Shown here one piece after another: positions 35,654-44,867 of a stretch of DNA of 64,000 nt. The stretch is taken from assembly GCA_016191815.1 (NCBI GenBank), contig JACPVI010000081.1:124001-188000 (forward strand), given 5' to 3'. The position numbers were made by a program, and so were the translations under genes. Positions within the stretch are counted from its first letter, which is position 1. Every line of letters starts with the position of its first letter. The DNA is from Myxococcales bacterium (GTDB taxonomy: Bacteria > Myxococcota > Myxococcia > Myxococcales > Myxococcaceae). The notes under the pieces were generated by a model that did no database searches, had not been told where the DNA came from, and worked only from the letters and a program-made list of their open reading frames with translations.

Positions 35654-37549
35654 ATGTTCCGCAATCCGCTCCTCGTGCTTGGGCTGGCCGCGCTGGCGGC
35701 GGTGGGGTGCAAGTGCAGCTGCGCCCCCTCCACAGAAGTCGTTCGTGACGGAGGAGGCGGGGGAGGAGGGGCGGGCGGAGGCGCCGGCGGCGCGGGCGGA
35801 GGCGCGGGGGGAGGCGGTACCAATTGGGACGGCGGGGACGGCACCCAGACCACCACCATCGGCCCGGGCCAGTTCACCTTGGATGGCGGGGCGGGCGGGA
35901 CCGGCGACGGGGTGAAGCTGGATCCAAACGGGCACGTGGTGCTTAACACCGGCTCGATCGAGTTCCACTTCATGTGGATCGCCAACAACAGCCAGGGGTG
36001 GGTCTCGAAGTACGACACCAAGACCGGCAGGGAGGTGGGCCGGTACTACACGGCGGTGCCGGTGGACGGGCTGGGGCAGGCGAACGGGCTGCGGGCTTTG
36101 CCCAGCAACAATCCCAGCCGCACCGCGATCGACCTGTACGGCGACGTCTGGGTGGCGAACCGGGCGATCGGGCTCCAGGGCTCGGTCACCAAGATCGCCA
36201 ACGACGTCTCCTCGTGCGTCGATAGGAACAAGGACGGGGCGATTCGGACCAGCCGGGACGTGAACGGCGACGGCGCGATCGATCCCGACCCGGGCAAGGG
36301 CGAGCTCATCCTGCCGAACAACATGTCCGATCCGCTGGAGTACGACGAGTGCGTGCTCTTCTCCACCCCGGTGGGCGGCCCCGGCGGAGGAGTGGCGGCA
36401 CGGGCGATCGCCATCTCGCAAGGCGCGGAAGGGACCGCCGGCGACGTGTGGGTGGGCATCTACCGCGAGTCGAGGGTGTACAAGCTGAGCGCGCTCAACG
36501 GGAAGGTGGTTCCGGTCAACGCCGCCGGCGACGGCAGCATCTACCTGAGCCACTGGGCACCAGCGGGGGCCTACGGCGCGGTGGTCGACGGCAAGCAGCG
36601 GCTCTGGCTCGTCTACCCGGGGCAGGCGCGGCTGGCGCTGATCGACACCGCCACCGGCACCTTGATCAAGGACGGCAACGGCAACCCGCTCGACATCACG
36701 CCCCAGGGAGGCCAGGCCTGTGGCTCCTACAGCATCGGCGTGGACGGCAAGGACCGCGTCTGGCTGCCGGGGTGGACCGCGGGCACGGTGGCCTGCCGGT
36801 ACGAGCACGGCCCCGGGCTGACCAACAGCATCGGGAGCTGGACCTCCTTCACCTACGCCAGCGCGGCCTGCGACACCTCGGCCGGCCTGGGCCGCCCGCG
36901 GGGGATCGCGGCGGACGATCAGGGCACCATCTTCATGAGCTCGGACACCGGGGCGAAGCTCATCAAGTTCGATGCCGAGACCGGGGCGGTAAAGCAGTTC
37001 CAGACGCCCACCGGCCCGGTCGACTGCGTGGACGCCACCGACGGCCAGACCAGCGGGAGCATCGGCGTGGGGCTCGACAGCGACGGCAACCCCTGGGTGA
37101 ACAACTGGAGCGGCAACGCGATGCGGATCGAGAAGTCCTCGGGCGCGGTGCTGCGAACCCCGCAGCAGGCCGCCGGGCTGTACACCTACTCCGACTTCAC
37201 CGGCTACCAGCTGCGCAAGTTCACCGCTCCGCGGGGCACCTACCGGAAGGACATGATGGGTTGCGGGCCGGACACCGAGTGGAGGCAGGTGGTGTGGGAC
37301 GCGGTCACCCCTCCCAACACCGCGGTCCAGGTGTTCGTGAAGGTGGGAGCCACGCCGGCCGATCTCGCCAACACCGCCACCCAGCGCTTCGGCCCGTTCA
37401 CCACTTCGCCGGCGGATCTCAAGGCTGCGGGCGTGCCCAAGGCGGCCTACTTGCGGGTCGAGTTCGTGCTCTCCTCCAGCGACGGGAAGAACACCCCGGT
37501 GCTCAAGAGCTTCAACGTCGTGTGGGGCTGCCAGAGCACCATCGGCTGA
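35654..37549 (+). CDS. Large NHL/Vgb-like propeller lipoprotein with calcium-loop insert
   Basis: 631 residues. Signal ends in the lipobox AAVGC (Cys19). A ~40-residue Gly/Ala-rich linker follows. The mature domain carries propeller blades recognisable from DVWVANRA, GDVWVGIYRES, AVVDGKQRLWLVYPG, IGVDGKDRVWLPGWT, GIAADDQGTIFMSS and VGLDSDGNPWVNNWSG, the NHL/streptogramin-lyase-like pattern. An insertion with DRNKDGAIRTSRDVNGDGA (~195-215) has two DxNxDG-type calcium loops. The C-terminal ~110 residues form another beta-domain ending WGCQSTIG. Members of this type are common on myxobacterial surfaces; no Vgb catalytic activity can be claimed. Confidence 0.85.
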   Translation: MFRNPLLVLGLAALAAVGCKCSCAPSTEVVRDGGGGGGGAGGGAGGAGGGAGGGGTNWDGGDGTQTTTIGPGQFTLDGGAGGTGDGVKLDPNGHVVLNTGSIEFHFMWIANNSQGWVSKYDTKTGREVGRYYTAVPVDGLGQANGLRALPSNNPSRTAIDLYGDVWVANRAIGLQGSVTKIANDVSSCVDRNKDGAIRTSRDVNGDGAIDPDPGKGELILPNNMSDPLEYDECVLFSTPVGGPGGGVAARAIAISQGAEGTAGDVWVGIYRESRVYKLSALNGKVVPVNAAGDGSIYLSHWAPAGAYGAVVDGKQRLWLVYPGQARLALIDTATGTLIKDGNGNPLDITPQGGQACGSYSIGVDGKDRVWLPGWTAGTVACRYEHGPGLTNSIGSWTSFTYASAACDTSAGLGRPRGIAADDQGTIFMSSDTGAKLIKFDAETGAVKQFQTPTGPVDCVDATDGQTSGSIGVGLDSDGNPWVNNWSGNAMRIEKSSGAVLRTPQQAAGLYTYSDFTGYQLRKFTAPRGTYRKDMMGCGPDTEWRQVVWDAVTPPNTAVQVFVKVGATPADLANTATQRFGPFTTSPADLKAAGVPKAAYLRVEFVLSSSDGKNTPVLKSFNVVWGCQSTIG

Positions 37550-37592
37550 GCTGAGGTCGATCTCCGCGCGGATCCCTGCTAGTCCCTTCTGC

Positions 37593-39269
37593 GTGGAGAC
37601 GGGACAGAAGAAGCGGGAAGCTCGACTGGCGCTCACGCGGCGGCTGATGCAGCTTTCGCCGCGCGCTCGGGCGGACGCGATCGTCGGCAGCGAGGATGCG
37701 CGCGCGCTCGTCCGCTCGGTGCCCGAGCACGACCTGTACACCACCATCGTCGACGTGGGGTTGGAGGACGCATCGGAGCTGGTCCAGATCGCCTCTCCCG
37801 AGCAGTTCCGCGCCTTCGTGGACCTCGCGAGCTGGCGCAAGGACAAGCTCGACCCGCTGGAGGTCTTGGCCTGGCTCCGGGTCGCGCGGGGAGACGACCG
37901 CCAGCAATACCTGGCCAAGCTTCGCCGGGTGGACCTCGAGGTGCTGGAGCTCGTCTTCCGGGCCCTGACTCACCTCCACGACCTGGAGGAAAACCCCGAC
38001 GTCAAGCCCGAAGGGGTCGCCTTCCAGACCGCCGAGGGCAAGTACCTCATGGAGCTGCGCGTGGAGGGGTCGGACATGGTCACTCTTCGCCACCTCGCCG
38101 AGGATCTGATCGCCGAAAGCCCGTTCGAAGCGAGCCGGCTCTTCGAGGCCGTTCGCTGGGAGCTTCCCTCGGAGCTGGAGGAAGCCGCCTACCGCTTCCG
38201 CACCGCCCGGCTCGCGGACCTTGGCTTTCCCGAGCACGACGAGGCGATGAAGCTCTACGGCCGGGTGGACCCCAAGGACTTCGCCCCCGCCGGCTCGGCC
38301 CGGTCGGAGTCGGTGGCCGCGGGCGGTGGAGTGGCCCTCAGGGCGCCCGAGGCGCAGGTGGATTTCGTGGAAGCGGCCTTCCGCGGGCTGGACTCCGAGG
38401 AGCGGGAAGGCCTGGAGCAGGAGGTCCGCTACCTGGTGAACTGCGCCCTGGTCGCCGAGGGCGCCGAGCCGGGGGATGCGCGGGCGGTGCGACGGGTGAG
38501 CGAGATGGCTCGCGACTACCTCGCCTTGGCGCTCGAGCACATGTGCGGAGCAGACCCCTCGCAAGCCAGCGCCTGCGTGCGTGAGCATGATCTCAGGCGC
38601 ATCTTCCAAGTGGGGTTCTCGCTCACTTTGGAGCTCAAGCACCGCGCGGACCGGCTCGCCAGCGAGCCGATGGCCCTCTTCGAGGGAAGCTGGCTGCTCT
38701 TCGACGGCGAGGCTGCCGCCCTGGCCGCGCTCCGGCGGCGGAGGCCGGCGCGGGCGCTGAAGGTGGAAGGCGCCGAGCCGGTGACCTTCCGTTCGCGCCG
38801 CGAGCTGGCCGAAGCCTACGCGACCCTCGAGCGGGCCGAGGGGCAGCGGGAGGTCTTCTCGGAGTTGTTCGGGAGCTCGCCCGAAGATGCGGCCCGAACC
38901 GCGGCGCGCTTCGCCCAGCCCTTTGCGCAACTGGGTGCGGAGCGGGTCTTCCATGCGGCGGTCGCGACGGCGGTGCTCGACGCAGAAGCGGAGGCGCGGC
39001 CGGTGCCCGAGGTGCGCCTTGTAGAGCTTTGCGAGCGCCTCTTCGAGGGTAGCCCCGATTCGCCCAGGTTGCGCGAGGGCGCCAGGTCCCGGGCACAGGA
39101 GGCCTTCGCGTCGAGGCTTCCGCCCAAGGCGCTCGCCCCCCTGGAGGCGATGCTCGACCGCTCGCTGGAGAAGCTCCGTTCCGAGATGGCGAGGCCCTTC
39201 CTCAAGGAGCGAAGGGTGGACCCGAAGTCGGTGCCGTCGCTGCCCACTGCGCCTGCGCCGGTGCGGTAA
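37593..39269 (+). CDS. Hypothetical alpha-helical protein resembling DUF6178
   Basis: 558 residues from GTG 37593. The chain is mostly helical and acidic with no signal peptide, TM segment or known catalytic motif. The opening (RLMQLSPRARADAIVGSEDARALVRSVPEHDLY... quoted by its ends) resembles the DUF6178 family of Deltaproteobacteria/Myxococcota as I remember it, for which no function is known. It is followed 27 bp later by an O-antigen-ligase-like gene. Confidence 0.75.
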   Translation: METGQKKREARLALTRRLMQLSPRARADAIVGSEDARALVRSVPEHDLYTTIVDVGLEDASELVQIASPEQFRAFVDLASWRKDKLDPLEVLAWLRVARGDDRQQYLAKLRRVDLEVLELVFRALTHLHDLEENPDVKPEGVAFQTAEGKYLMELRVEGSDMVTLRHLAEDLIAESPFEASRLFEAVRWELPSELEEAAYRFRTARLADLGFPEHDEAMKLYGRVDPKDFAPAGSARSESVAAGGGVALRAPEAQVDFVEAAFRGLDSEEREGLEQEVRYLVNCALVAEGAEPGDARAVRRVSEMARDYLALALEHMCGADPSQASACVREHDLRRIFQVGFSLTLELKHRADRLASEPMALFEGSWLLFDGEAAALAALRRRRPARALKVEGAEPVTFRSRRELAEAYATLERAEGQREVFSELFGSSPEDAARTAARFAQPFAQLGAERVFHAAVATAVLDAEAEARPVPEVRLVELCERLFEGSPDSPRLREGARSRAQEAFASRLPPKALAPLEAMLDRSLEKLRSEMARPFLKERRVDPKSVPSLPTAPAPVR

Positions 39270-39296
39270 CGCTTTCAGCCTTTCCGCCTGTGGACG

Positions 39297-40598
39297 ATGC
39301 AACCCCCGGGGCCGAGGGGCCGCCGGCTGGCACATCGCCTGCTCGCACCCTGGCGGGAAACCATGGGCATGGAGGCCTCCGCGCGGCGCGAGGAGCGCGA
39401 CGTCATTGCCTTCGGAGCGCTGCTCGCGTTCGCGGTGGTGATGTATTCGGTGCCGGGCGAGTGGATTTCATGGGCCCGCCCGCTCCGGCTCGCGCTGGTC
39501 ACGGCGGCCCTCGCTGCGGGGCTTGCGGTGGTGCGGCGGGTCGGCAAGCTCGAAGCGTTCTCTTTCGATGGGTTGCGCGGGATGGCTCTCTTGGGCTTCG
39601 CCGCGCTCGCACTGGCTTCCGCTGCCTGGTCGGTGCACCCCGAGGTGAGCCAGGGCACCGCGGTGGAGCTTTGGAAGCTGGTGGCCATCTACCTGACGCT
39701 GGTGAACGTGGTGTCGAGCTGGAGGCGAATCCGGCTCCTCTGCGCGGCGATGGTGTTGGCCTCCGCTGCGGCGTCGATCGGTGTCATTCAGGCCTGGGCC
39801 TCAGGGCTTCAACTGGTGGAGGGCTACCGGGCTCGCTGGGTGGGGGTGTACGCGGATCCCAACCACATGGCGATGGACGTGGGGCTGGTGGTGCCGCTCG
39901 CGGCCGCCTTTCTCGCCCGGAAGTCGTCCGGGTGGCTCTTCCGCCTGGCGTGCGGTGCAGCGGCGGCGCTAGCGGTGGCGGCAGTGGTGCTCAGCCACTC
40001 CCGCGGCGGCTTCATCGGGCTGGCCGCCGCGATGGCGATCTGGGCGATGCGCGAGCGGCACCGGGTGAAGGCGTTGGCCCTGGCGCTGATTCTGGTCACC
40101 GGGCTCTTCACCCTTGCTCCGGAGAGCTTCTGGCGCCGGAACCAGACGGTCGCTTCCTTCGAGGCGGACCCTTCGGCCATGGGGCGGGTCTTCGCCTGGT
40201 ACGTGGCCTCGCGGATCAGCCTCGACCGCCCGCTCTTGGGCGTCGGCGCCGGCGCGTTCCGGTACGCCTGGCCCCTCTACGCGCCGCCCGAGGCGCGGCG
40301 GGCGTACGTGGCGCACAACGTGTTCCTGGACGTGGTGGGCGAGCTTGGGTGGGCCGGGATGCTGTTCTTCTTGGCCTTCGTCGGCGCGGCGGTGGGCGGT
40401 GCGTTCCAAGCCTCGCCCCACCCGGAGAACGGCTGGCTCGCCCGGGCGGTGGCCGCTTCGGTGGCCGGCTACCTCGTGTGCGCCCTGTTCTCGGGCTACA
40501 TCCTCTCCACCCACCTGTACGTGCTGTTCGGGCTGGGAGCCTGCGTGGAGCGGGTATCGCGCGCCGAAGAGGGGGAAGCGTGCCCGACCGGCGCCTGA
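39297..40598 (+). CDS. O-antigen ligase/Wzy-family polytopic membrane protein
   Basis: 433 residues with about ten TM segments. A periplasmic loop (~170-200) has the motif VGVYADPNHMAMDVGL. The helix SRGGFIG (~238-244) and the downstream AHNVFLDVVGELGWAGM (~337-353) are characteristic of Wzy/WaaL/O-antigen ligases, with Arg and His as the catalytic pair. It polymerises or ligates undecaprenyl-linked glycans at the periplasmic face. The glycosyltransferase gene begins inside its last 19 bases, so the two act together in polysaccharide export. Confidence 0.9.
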   Translation: MQPPGPRGRRLAHRLLAPWRETMGMEASARREERDVIAFGALLAFAVVMYSVPGEWISWARPLRLALVTAALAAGLAVVRRVGKLEAFSFDGLRGMALLGFAALALASAAWSVHPEVSQGTAVELWKLVAIYLTLVNVVSSWRRIRLLCAAMVLASAAASIGVIQAWASGLQLVEGYRARWVGVYADPNHMAMDVGLVVPLAAAFLARKSSGWLFRLACGAAAALAVAAVVLSHSRGGFIGLAAAMAIWAMRERHRVKALALALILVTGLFTLAPESFWRRNQTVASFEADPSAMGRVFAWYVASRISLDRPLLGVGAGAFRYAWPLYAPPEARRAYVAHNVFLDVVGELGWAGMLFFLAFVGAAVGGAFQASPHPENGWLARAVAASVAGYLVCALFSGYILSTHLYVLFGLGACVERVSRAEEGEACPTGA

Positions 40599-41737
40599 TC
40601 CGATTGGTGGAGTTCACCAAAGCCTTCTTCATCGGAGGCACCGAGGGGCAGGTGCTCGAGCTCCTGAGAGGCTTGCCGGCGGACTACCGGATCAAGGTGG
40701 CGGTGCTCTACGCGCTCGGGCCGCTGCTCGACGAGGTGCGGCGGGCCGGATTCGAGCCGCAAGCCTTTCCGCTGCGCGGCTCCTTCGCGTCTCCGAGCGC
40801 GCTCTTGCAGATCGCCCGGTTGGCCGCCTGGCTCAGGGCCGAGCGGATCGACCTCGTCCACGTCCACGACTTCTACTCCACCCTCCTCGCGGTGCCGGCG
40901 GCGCGGCTGGCCCGGGTGAAGGTGGTGGTGGGGCGCCTGGATCTCCTCCACTGGCACGGGAGGCTGCGCGCCGCGGCACTCGCCCAGCTCACCCGCCTCG
41001 CCGATCAGGTGGTGGTGAACGCCGAGGCCGTCCGGCGGCTCTGCCTCGCCGAGGGAATTCGGCCCGAGAGGATCGCCCTCATCCGCAACGGGATCGACCT
41101 CCAGCGTTTCGATCGGCAGGCGAGGGTGCCCCTGCTCGCGCCGCTGCCGGATCCACGAGGCGCGCCGGTGGTGGTGCACCTCGCCAACATGAGCCACCCG
41201 GTGAAGCGCCAGGAGGACCTCTTGCAGGCGCTCCGAATCGCCAGCGAGAGTGTCGGGCCGATCTGCGCGTACTTCGTCGGCGGAGGAGCGCGCCGGCCGG
41301 GGCTGGAGAAGCTGGCGCGCCAGTTGGGGCTCGGGGGCCGGGCACACTTCCTCGGCTTCCGGAGGGACACTCCGGCGATCCTCGCCCGCGCCTCCCTGGG
41401 GGTGCTGTGCTCGAGCCGCGAGGGACTTTCGAACGCGGTGATCGAGGGCATGGCGGCCCGCCTGCCGATGGTGGTGACCGACGTGGGCGGAAACCGCGAG
41501 CTGGTGGAGCACGGCGAGCGCGGGCTGGTGGTCGAACCCCACAGACCGGAGCAGCTCGCGGAGGCGATCGGCACGCTGATCGCGGATCCGGCCGCCGCGC
41601 GCAGGTTGGCGAACAACGCTCGCCGCTTCGTCGAGCGCGAGCTCACCGTCGATCGGCTGATCGCGCGGCATGATCAGCTCTATCGAAAAGTGCTCGGTCG
41701 CGACGAGGCGGTGATCAGCTCGCCGGCCGCATGCTAG
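40580..41737 (+). CDS. GT4-family glycosyltransferase
   Basis: 385 residues from GTG 40580, which has GGGGGA just upstream and overlaps the O-antigen-ligase gene by 19 bases. GT-B fold: N-terminal domain (FFIGGTEGQVLELL, DLVHVHDFYSTLLA), then a C-terminal family-4 domain with IRNGIDLQRFD, HFLGFRRD, SREGLSNAVIEGMAARLPMVVTDVGGNRELVE. The EGLSNAVIEGM block carries the retaining-GT E-x7-E motif. It probably adds sugars from nucleotide donors to the glycan polymerised by its neighbour. Confidence 0.92.
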   Translation: MPDRRLIRLVEFTKAFFIGGTEGQVLELLRGLPADYRIKVAVLYALGPLLDEVRRAGFEPQAFPLRGSFASPSALLQIARLAAWLRAERIDLVHVHDFYSTLLAVPAARLARVKVVVGRLDLLHWHGRLRAAALAQLTRLADQVVVNAEAVRRLCLAEGIRPERIALIRNGIDLQRFDRQARVPLLAPLPDPRGAPVVVHLANMSHPVKRQEDLLQALRIASESVGPICAYFVGGGARRPGLEKLARQLGLGGRAHFLGFRRDTPAILARASLGVLCSSREGLSNAVIEGMAARLPMVVTDVGGNRELVEHGERGLVVEPHRPEQLAEAIGTLIADPAAARRLANNARRFVERELTVDRLIARHDQLYRKVLGRDEAVISSPAAC

Positions 41738-41750
41738 ATTCGGGGAAGGA

Positions 41751-41770
41751 AACGCGGGGCGTGCCGCGTT
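41751..41770. terminator. Hairpin in the convergent gap between the glycosyltransferase gene and pyrD
   Basis: AACGCGG (41751-41757) pairs perfectly with CCGCGTT (41764-41770), loop GGCGTG. It lies between two convergent genes and could terminate transcription from both sides. It lacks a T-tract. Confidence 0.4.
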
Positions 41771-41843
41771 CGAGAATACAGACGATGCTCTCATGCAGGA
41801 TCGGGCAGCTCTATCGCTGGTGCTCTTCGTACCCGCCCCGCTC

Positions 41844-42953
41844 TCATCTCTCCCGGAGCGCGGCCGAAGCCGAGGTCCCCGGCGAGGGCGAGCGCGAGTC
41901 GGCGCCCACCGCCTCCGCCACCGAGCCGAAGCCGTCGCGTTCGAGGAGGCGGGCGAGGTCGCGGAGGAGCCGGCGCACCACCGAGGGCCCTTCGAACACC
42001 AACCCGGTGTAGAGCTGCACCAGCGAGGCGCCTGCCCGGAGCTTCTCGTAGGCGTGCTCGCCGGTGGAGACTCCACCCACCCCGATGATCGGCAGGCGGC
42101 CGCCGGAGCGCTCGTAGGCGCGGCGAATGGTCTGGGTCGCGAGTTGCCTCAACGGCTCGCCAGAGAGGCCGCCGCCCTCGGCGGCGCGCGGGTGGACGAG
42201 TGGCCGTGCGATGGTGGTGTTGGTGGCGACCAGCCCGTCGGCGCCGTGAGTGGCCGCGACGTCCACTACCGCGTCGATGGCCTCTGGCGAGAGATCTGGC
42301 GAGATCTTGAGGAAGAGCTTCTTCCCTCTCGCCCGGTCCAGCCGCGGCCGCACTGCGGCGAGCAACGCGGCGAGGGCCTCGGGCTCTTGGAGCGATCTCA
42401 GCCCCGGCGTGTTCGGCGAGCTGGCGTTCAGCACCACGTAGTCCACGAGCGGGCCTAGGGCGTCCACGCATGCGAGATAGTCTTCGGCCGCTCGTTCGAG
42501 GGGCGTATCGCGGTTCTTCCCGATGTTCGCTCCGACGGGGCCTGGCCTGTAGTCCAGCTCAGCGAGGCGCTGCGCGGCGCGGCCGGCGCCGAGGTTGTTG
42601 AACCCCAGCCGGTTGATGAGCGCGCGGTGCTCGGCGATTCGGAACAGCCGCGGCCGAGGGTTGCCAGGCTGGGCACGCGGGGTGAGAGTGCCGACCTCGA
42701 CGAAGCCGAACCCGAGGCCGAAGAAGCCCGCGACCGCCTCGGCGTCCTTGTCCATTCCCGCGGCGAGGCCGAGCGGGTTGGGGAAGTCGAGCCCCGCCAC
42801 GCGGGTGTGCAGCTCCACTCCGGCCAGGGCCCGGCTCCGCAGCGACGCGCACGCGCGCGAGGAGCGTCCGAGGAGCGCGAGGGCGTCGATGGCCGCCCGG
42901 TGGGCCGCCTCGGGGGGGAGCCGGAAGAGCGCGGAGCGAAGGAGCGGGTACAC
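41844..42953 (-). CDS. pyrD: Dihydroorotate dehydrogenase, class 2 (quinone-dependent)
   Basis: 369 residues. It has the amphipathic N-terminal helix of membrane-associated class 2 enzymes (YPLLRSALFRLPPEAAH), FMN-site motifs (NPLGLAAGMDKD, GFVEVGTLTP, NRLGFNN) and the catalytic Ser179 in NASSPNTPGLR; class 1 enzymes would use Cys. LVATNTT and IGVGGVSTGEHAYEKL complete the barrel. It oxidises dihydroorotate to orotate in pyrimidine synthesis. The C-terminal ~35 residues are low-complexity. It is preceded on the same strand by the adenosine-deaminase-family gene 26 bp away. Confidence 0.96.
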   Translation of the reverse strand: MYPLLRSALFRLPPEAAHRAAIDALALLGRSSRACASLRSRALAGVELHTRVAGLDFPNPLGLAAGMDKDAEAVAGFFGLGFGFVEVGTLTPRAQPGNPRPRLFRIAEHRALINRLGFNNLGAGRAAQRLAELDYRPGPVGANIGKNRDTPLERAAEDYLACVDALGPLVDYVVLNASSPNTPGLRSLQEPEALAALLAAVRPRLDRARGKKLFLKISPDLSPEAIDAVVDVAATHGADGLVATNTTIARPLVHPRAAEGGGLSGEPLRQLATQTIRRAYERSGGRLPIIGVGGVSTGEHAYEKLRAGASLVQLYTGLVFEGPSVVRRLLRDLARLLERDGFGSVAEAVGADSRSPSPGTSASAALRER

Positions 42954-42979
42954 GAGCTAGGCGAATTGGCGCGCTGGGA

Positions 42980-43972
42980 TCAGGGGATGAAGGAGTACTG
43001 GCGGGCCCAGGCGAGCGTCTGGTCCACCTGCTCCGGGGTAAGGATGCCGTTCTTCTCCACCAACTCCACCTCGCGGGTCATGTCGGTGTCGAGGAGGTAG
43101 GGGCCGTCGGTGTTGAGGCTCAGCTTCACGCCGCGGTCCCAGAGGGTACGGATGATGTGCTTGAGCTCGGCGATCCCGTCCACCGCGCGGGTCTGGAGGT
43201 TGGAGGTGGGGCAAATCTCGAGCAGTACGTCGTGCTCGCGGAGGAGCTTCATGGCGGACTCGTCCTGGGCGGCCCGGATACCGTGGCCGATGCGGTGGGG
43301 TCCCAGCCGCTCGATCACCGCCACCACGCCGTCCACCCCGGTGCCGGCGGTCTCACCGGTGTGCACGGTGGTCTTGAGCCCCGCGGCCCGGGCGCGGGCG
43401 AAGAGGTCCTCGTATTGCGGAACCAGCTCCGGCCTCAGCTCCAGGGCGTGCTGCTCGGTCCCGGCGAGATCGATCCCCCACACGCCGCGGCTGCGGTAGC
43501 GAATCGCCTTGTCGAGGATGATGGAATTCAGCCGGTGCTCGAACTCGCGGGCCAGGCAGAAGATGAGCCCGGCCTTCACCCCGTACTCGAGCACGGCCCG
43601 GTCCATCCCGCGCAGCGCCGCGTGGATGATGTGGTCCAGGTCCAGCTCGGAGCTCAAGTTGCGCTTCATCGGGTTGAAGCGCAGCTCGATCTGCGAGACC
43701 CGGCTGCCGCGGTACTCCTTGCCGATCACCTCGTAGACGGAGCGCTCGATGGCGGCTGGGGAGCTCTGAATCTTCTCCGTCCAGGTGTGCATTATCCGGA
43801 GGTAGTCCTCGAGGTTGGTCACCGTCTCCGGCCGGGCAGTGATCAGCTCGACGAACTCGAAGTAGTCCTTCACCGGCAGCTTGAACCCCTGCTGGTGGGC
43901 GATGGACCAGAGGACGTGGGGCGCCACCGCGCCGCCCAAGTGTATGTGCAGGTCGACCAGCTCGCGAGGCAT
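42980..43972 (-). CDS. Adenosine deaminase-family metallohydrolase with altered substrate Asp
   Basis: 330 residues. The zinc and catalytic residues of the family are present: His9 and His11 (DLHIHLGG), His204 and Glu207 (VHTGET), His230 (RIGHGI) and the zinc ligand Asp289 (LNTDGP). The residue after Asp289 is Gly where adenosine deaminases have a second Asp that holds the purine N7; substrate choice may differ. SQIELRFNP and WGIDLAG are otherwise typical. It acts in purine salvage if canonical; paralogues deaminate adenine, cyclic nucleotides or futalosine intermediates. The gene is co-oriented with djlA-like and pyrD. Confidence 0.85.
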   Translation of the reverse strand: MPRELVDLHIHLGGAVAPHVLWSIAHQQGFKLPVKDYFEFVELITARPETVTNLEDYLRIMHTWTEKIQSSPAAIERSVYEVIGKEYRGSRVSQIELRFNPMKRNLSSELDLDHIIHAALRGMDRAVLEYGVKAGLIFCLAREFEHRLNSIILDKAIRYRSRGVWGIDLAGTEQHALELRPELVPQYEDLFARARAAGLKTTVHTGETAGTGVDGVVAVIERLGPHRIGHGIRAAQDESAMKLLREHDVLLEICPTSNLQTRAVDGIAELKHIIRTLWDRGVKLSLNTDGPYLLDTDMTREVELVEKNGILTPEQVDQTLAWARQYSFIP

Positions 43973-44032
43973 GAGGGTTCTTACCTATAGCGCCAGTCTC
44001 GAGTCGAGGCTCAACCCGAGGATCCCGCGCGG

Positions 44033-44818
44033 TCACCCGCCGCGGATGCGCCGAGCTTCGTCGTAGGCCTCCTTGATCTCGCGGAAGCGCCTGGACGCCC
44101 GCTCGACCGCCCCCGGACCGAGGTGCGCCACCTTGTCGGGGTGGTGGGTGGCGGCGAGGCGCCGGAAGGCGCTCTTCAGCTCTTCGTCGGTCGCGTCGGC
44201 CGATAACCCGAGCACCGCGAAGCGCGGCTGCCCGTCTCCTAGGTGCGCGGCGAGGATGGAGCGGTGCTCCTCCTCGCTGATCCCCAGCTCCCCCACCGCC
44301 TTGCGGATGAGGTCGCGCTCCGGCCGCTTGAGCACTCCGTCAGCGAGCCCGAGCTCGTAGAGCGCGCTGGCGAGGAGCAGCCGCTCCGACGGGCGAAGGC
44401 CAGCCCGGCACTCGAGCGTCGCCGCCTCGAGGTCTCCAGGCCGCCCGAAGGCCTGCTTGAGGTCGACCCTGACGGTCTCCAGTTCCTCCTCATCGAAGCG
44501 CAGCTCGCGCTCGAAGAAATCGCGGACGGCGCGAATCTCTTCGCGTACTGGAGCTCCGTCGACCTTGGCGACCTCGGCGAACAGGGTGCAGAGGTGTCGG
44601 GCGAACAGCGCCCTGGCCTCGCGCTCGACCTCGCGCTTGCTCCTGGGCTCGGGAAGCGCGTCCCCGCCCTCCGGAGCCTGGGCGGCGGCGTCCTGGGCGA
44701 GATCGAACCTATGGCCGAGGTAGGCGCCCACGGCCGCGAGGACGATGGCGGCGTAGCCGGAGGAGAGGCCGAGCCCAATGATGGCGCCGATGATCGCCCC
44801 GAGGACCTTTCCGAACAC
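44033..44818 (-). CDS. DjlA-like co-chaperone: TM anchor, TerB-like domain, J domain
   Basis: 261 residues from GTG 44818 ([18 protein letters not shown]), giving the N-terminal glycine-zipper TM anchor of DjlA. It is followed by a TerB-like acidic helical domain (~70-180) and a C-terminal J domain (~195-261) with intact HPD (THHPDKV). DjlA proteins are inner-membrane J-proteins stimulating DnaK and affecting envelope stress responses. The domain order and length match the family. It is divergent from folD with 49 bp between starts. Confidence 0.88.
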   Translation of the reverse strand: MFGKVLGAIIGAIIGLGLSSGYAAIVLAAVGAYLGHRFDLAQDAAAQAPEGGDALPEPRSKREVEREARALFARHLCTLFAEVAKVDGAPVREEIRAVRDFFERELRFDEEELETVRVDLKQAFGRPGDLEAATLECRAGLRPSERLLLASALYELGLADGVLKRPERDLIRKAVGELGISEEEHRSILAAHLGDGQPRFAVLGLSADATDEELKSAFRRLAATHHPDKVAHLGPGAVERASRRFREIKEAYDEARRIRGG

Positions 44819-44867
44819 GCGGATCTCCGTTGGCCGCCTGCGAGTTTCGCATAGAGTCGCCCGGCCC

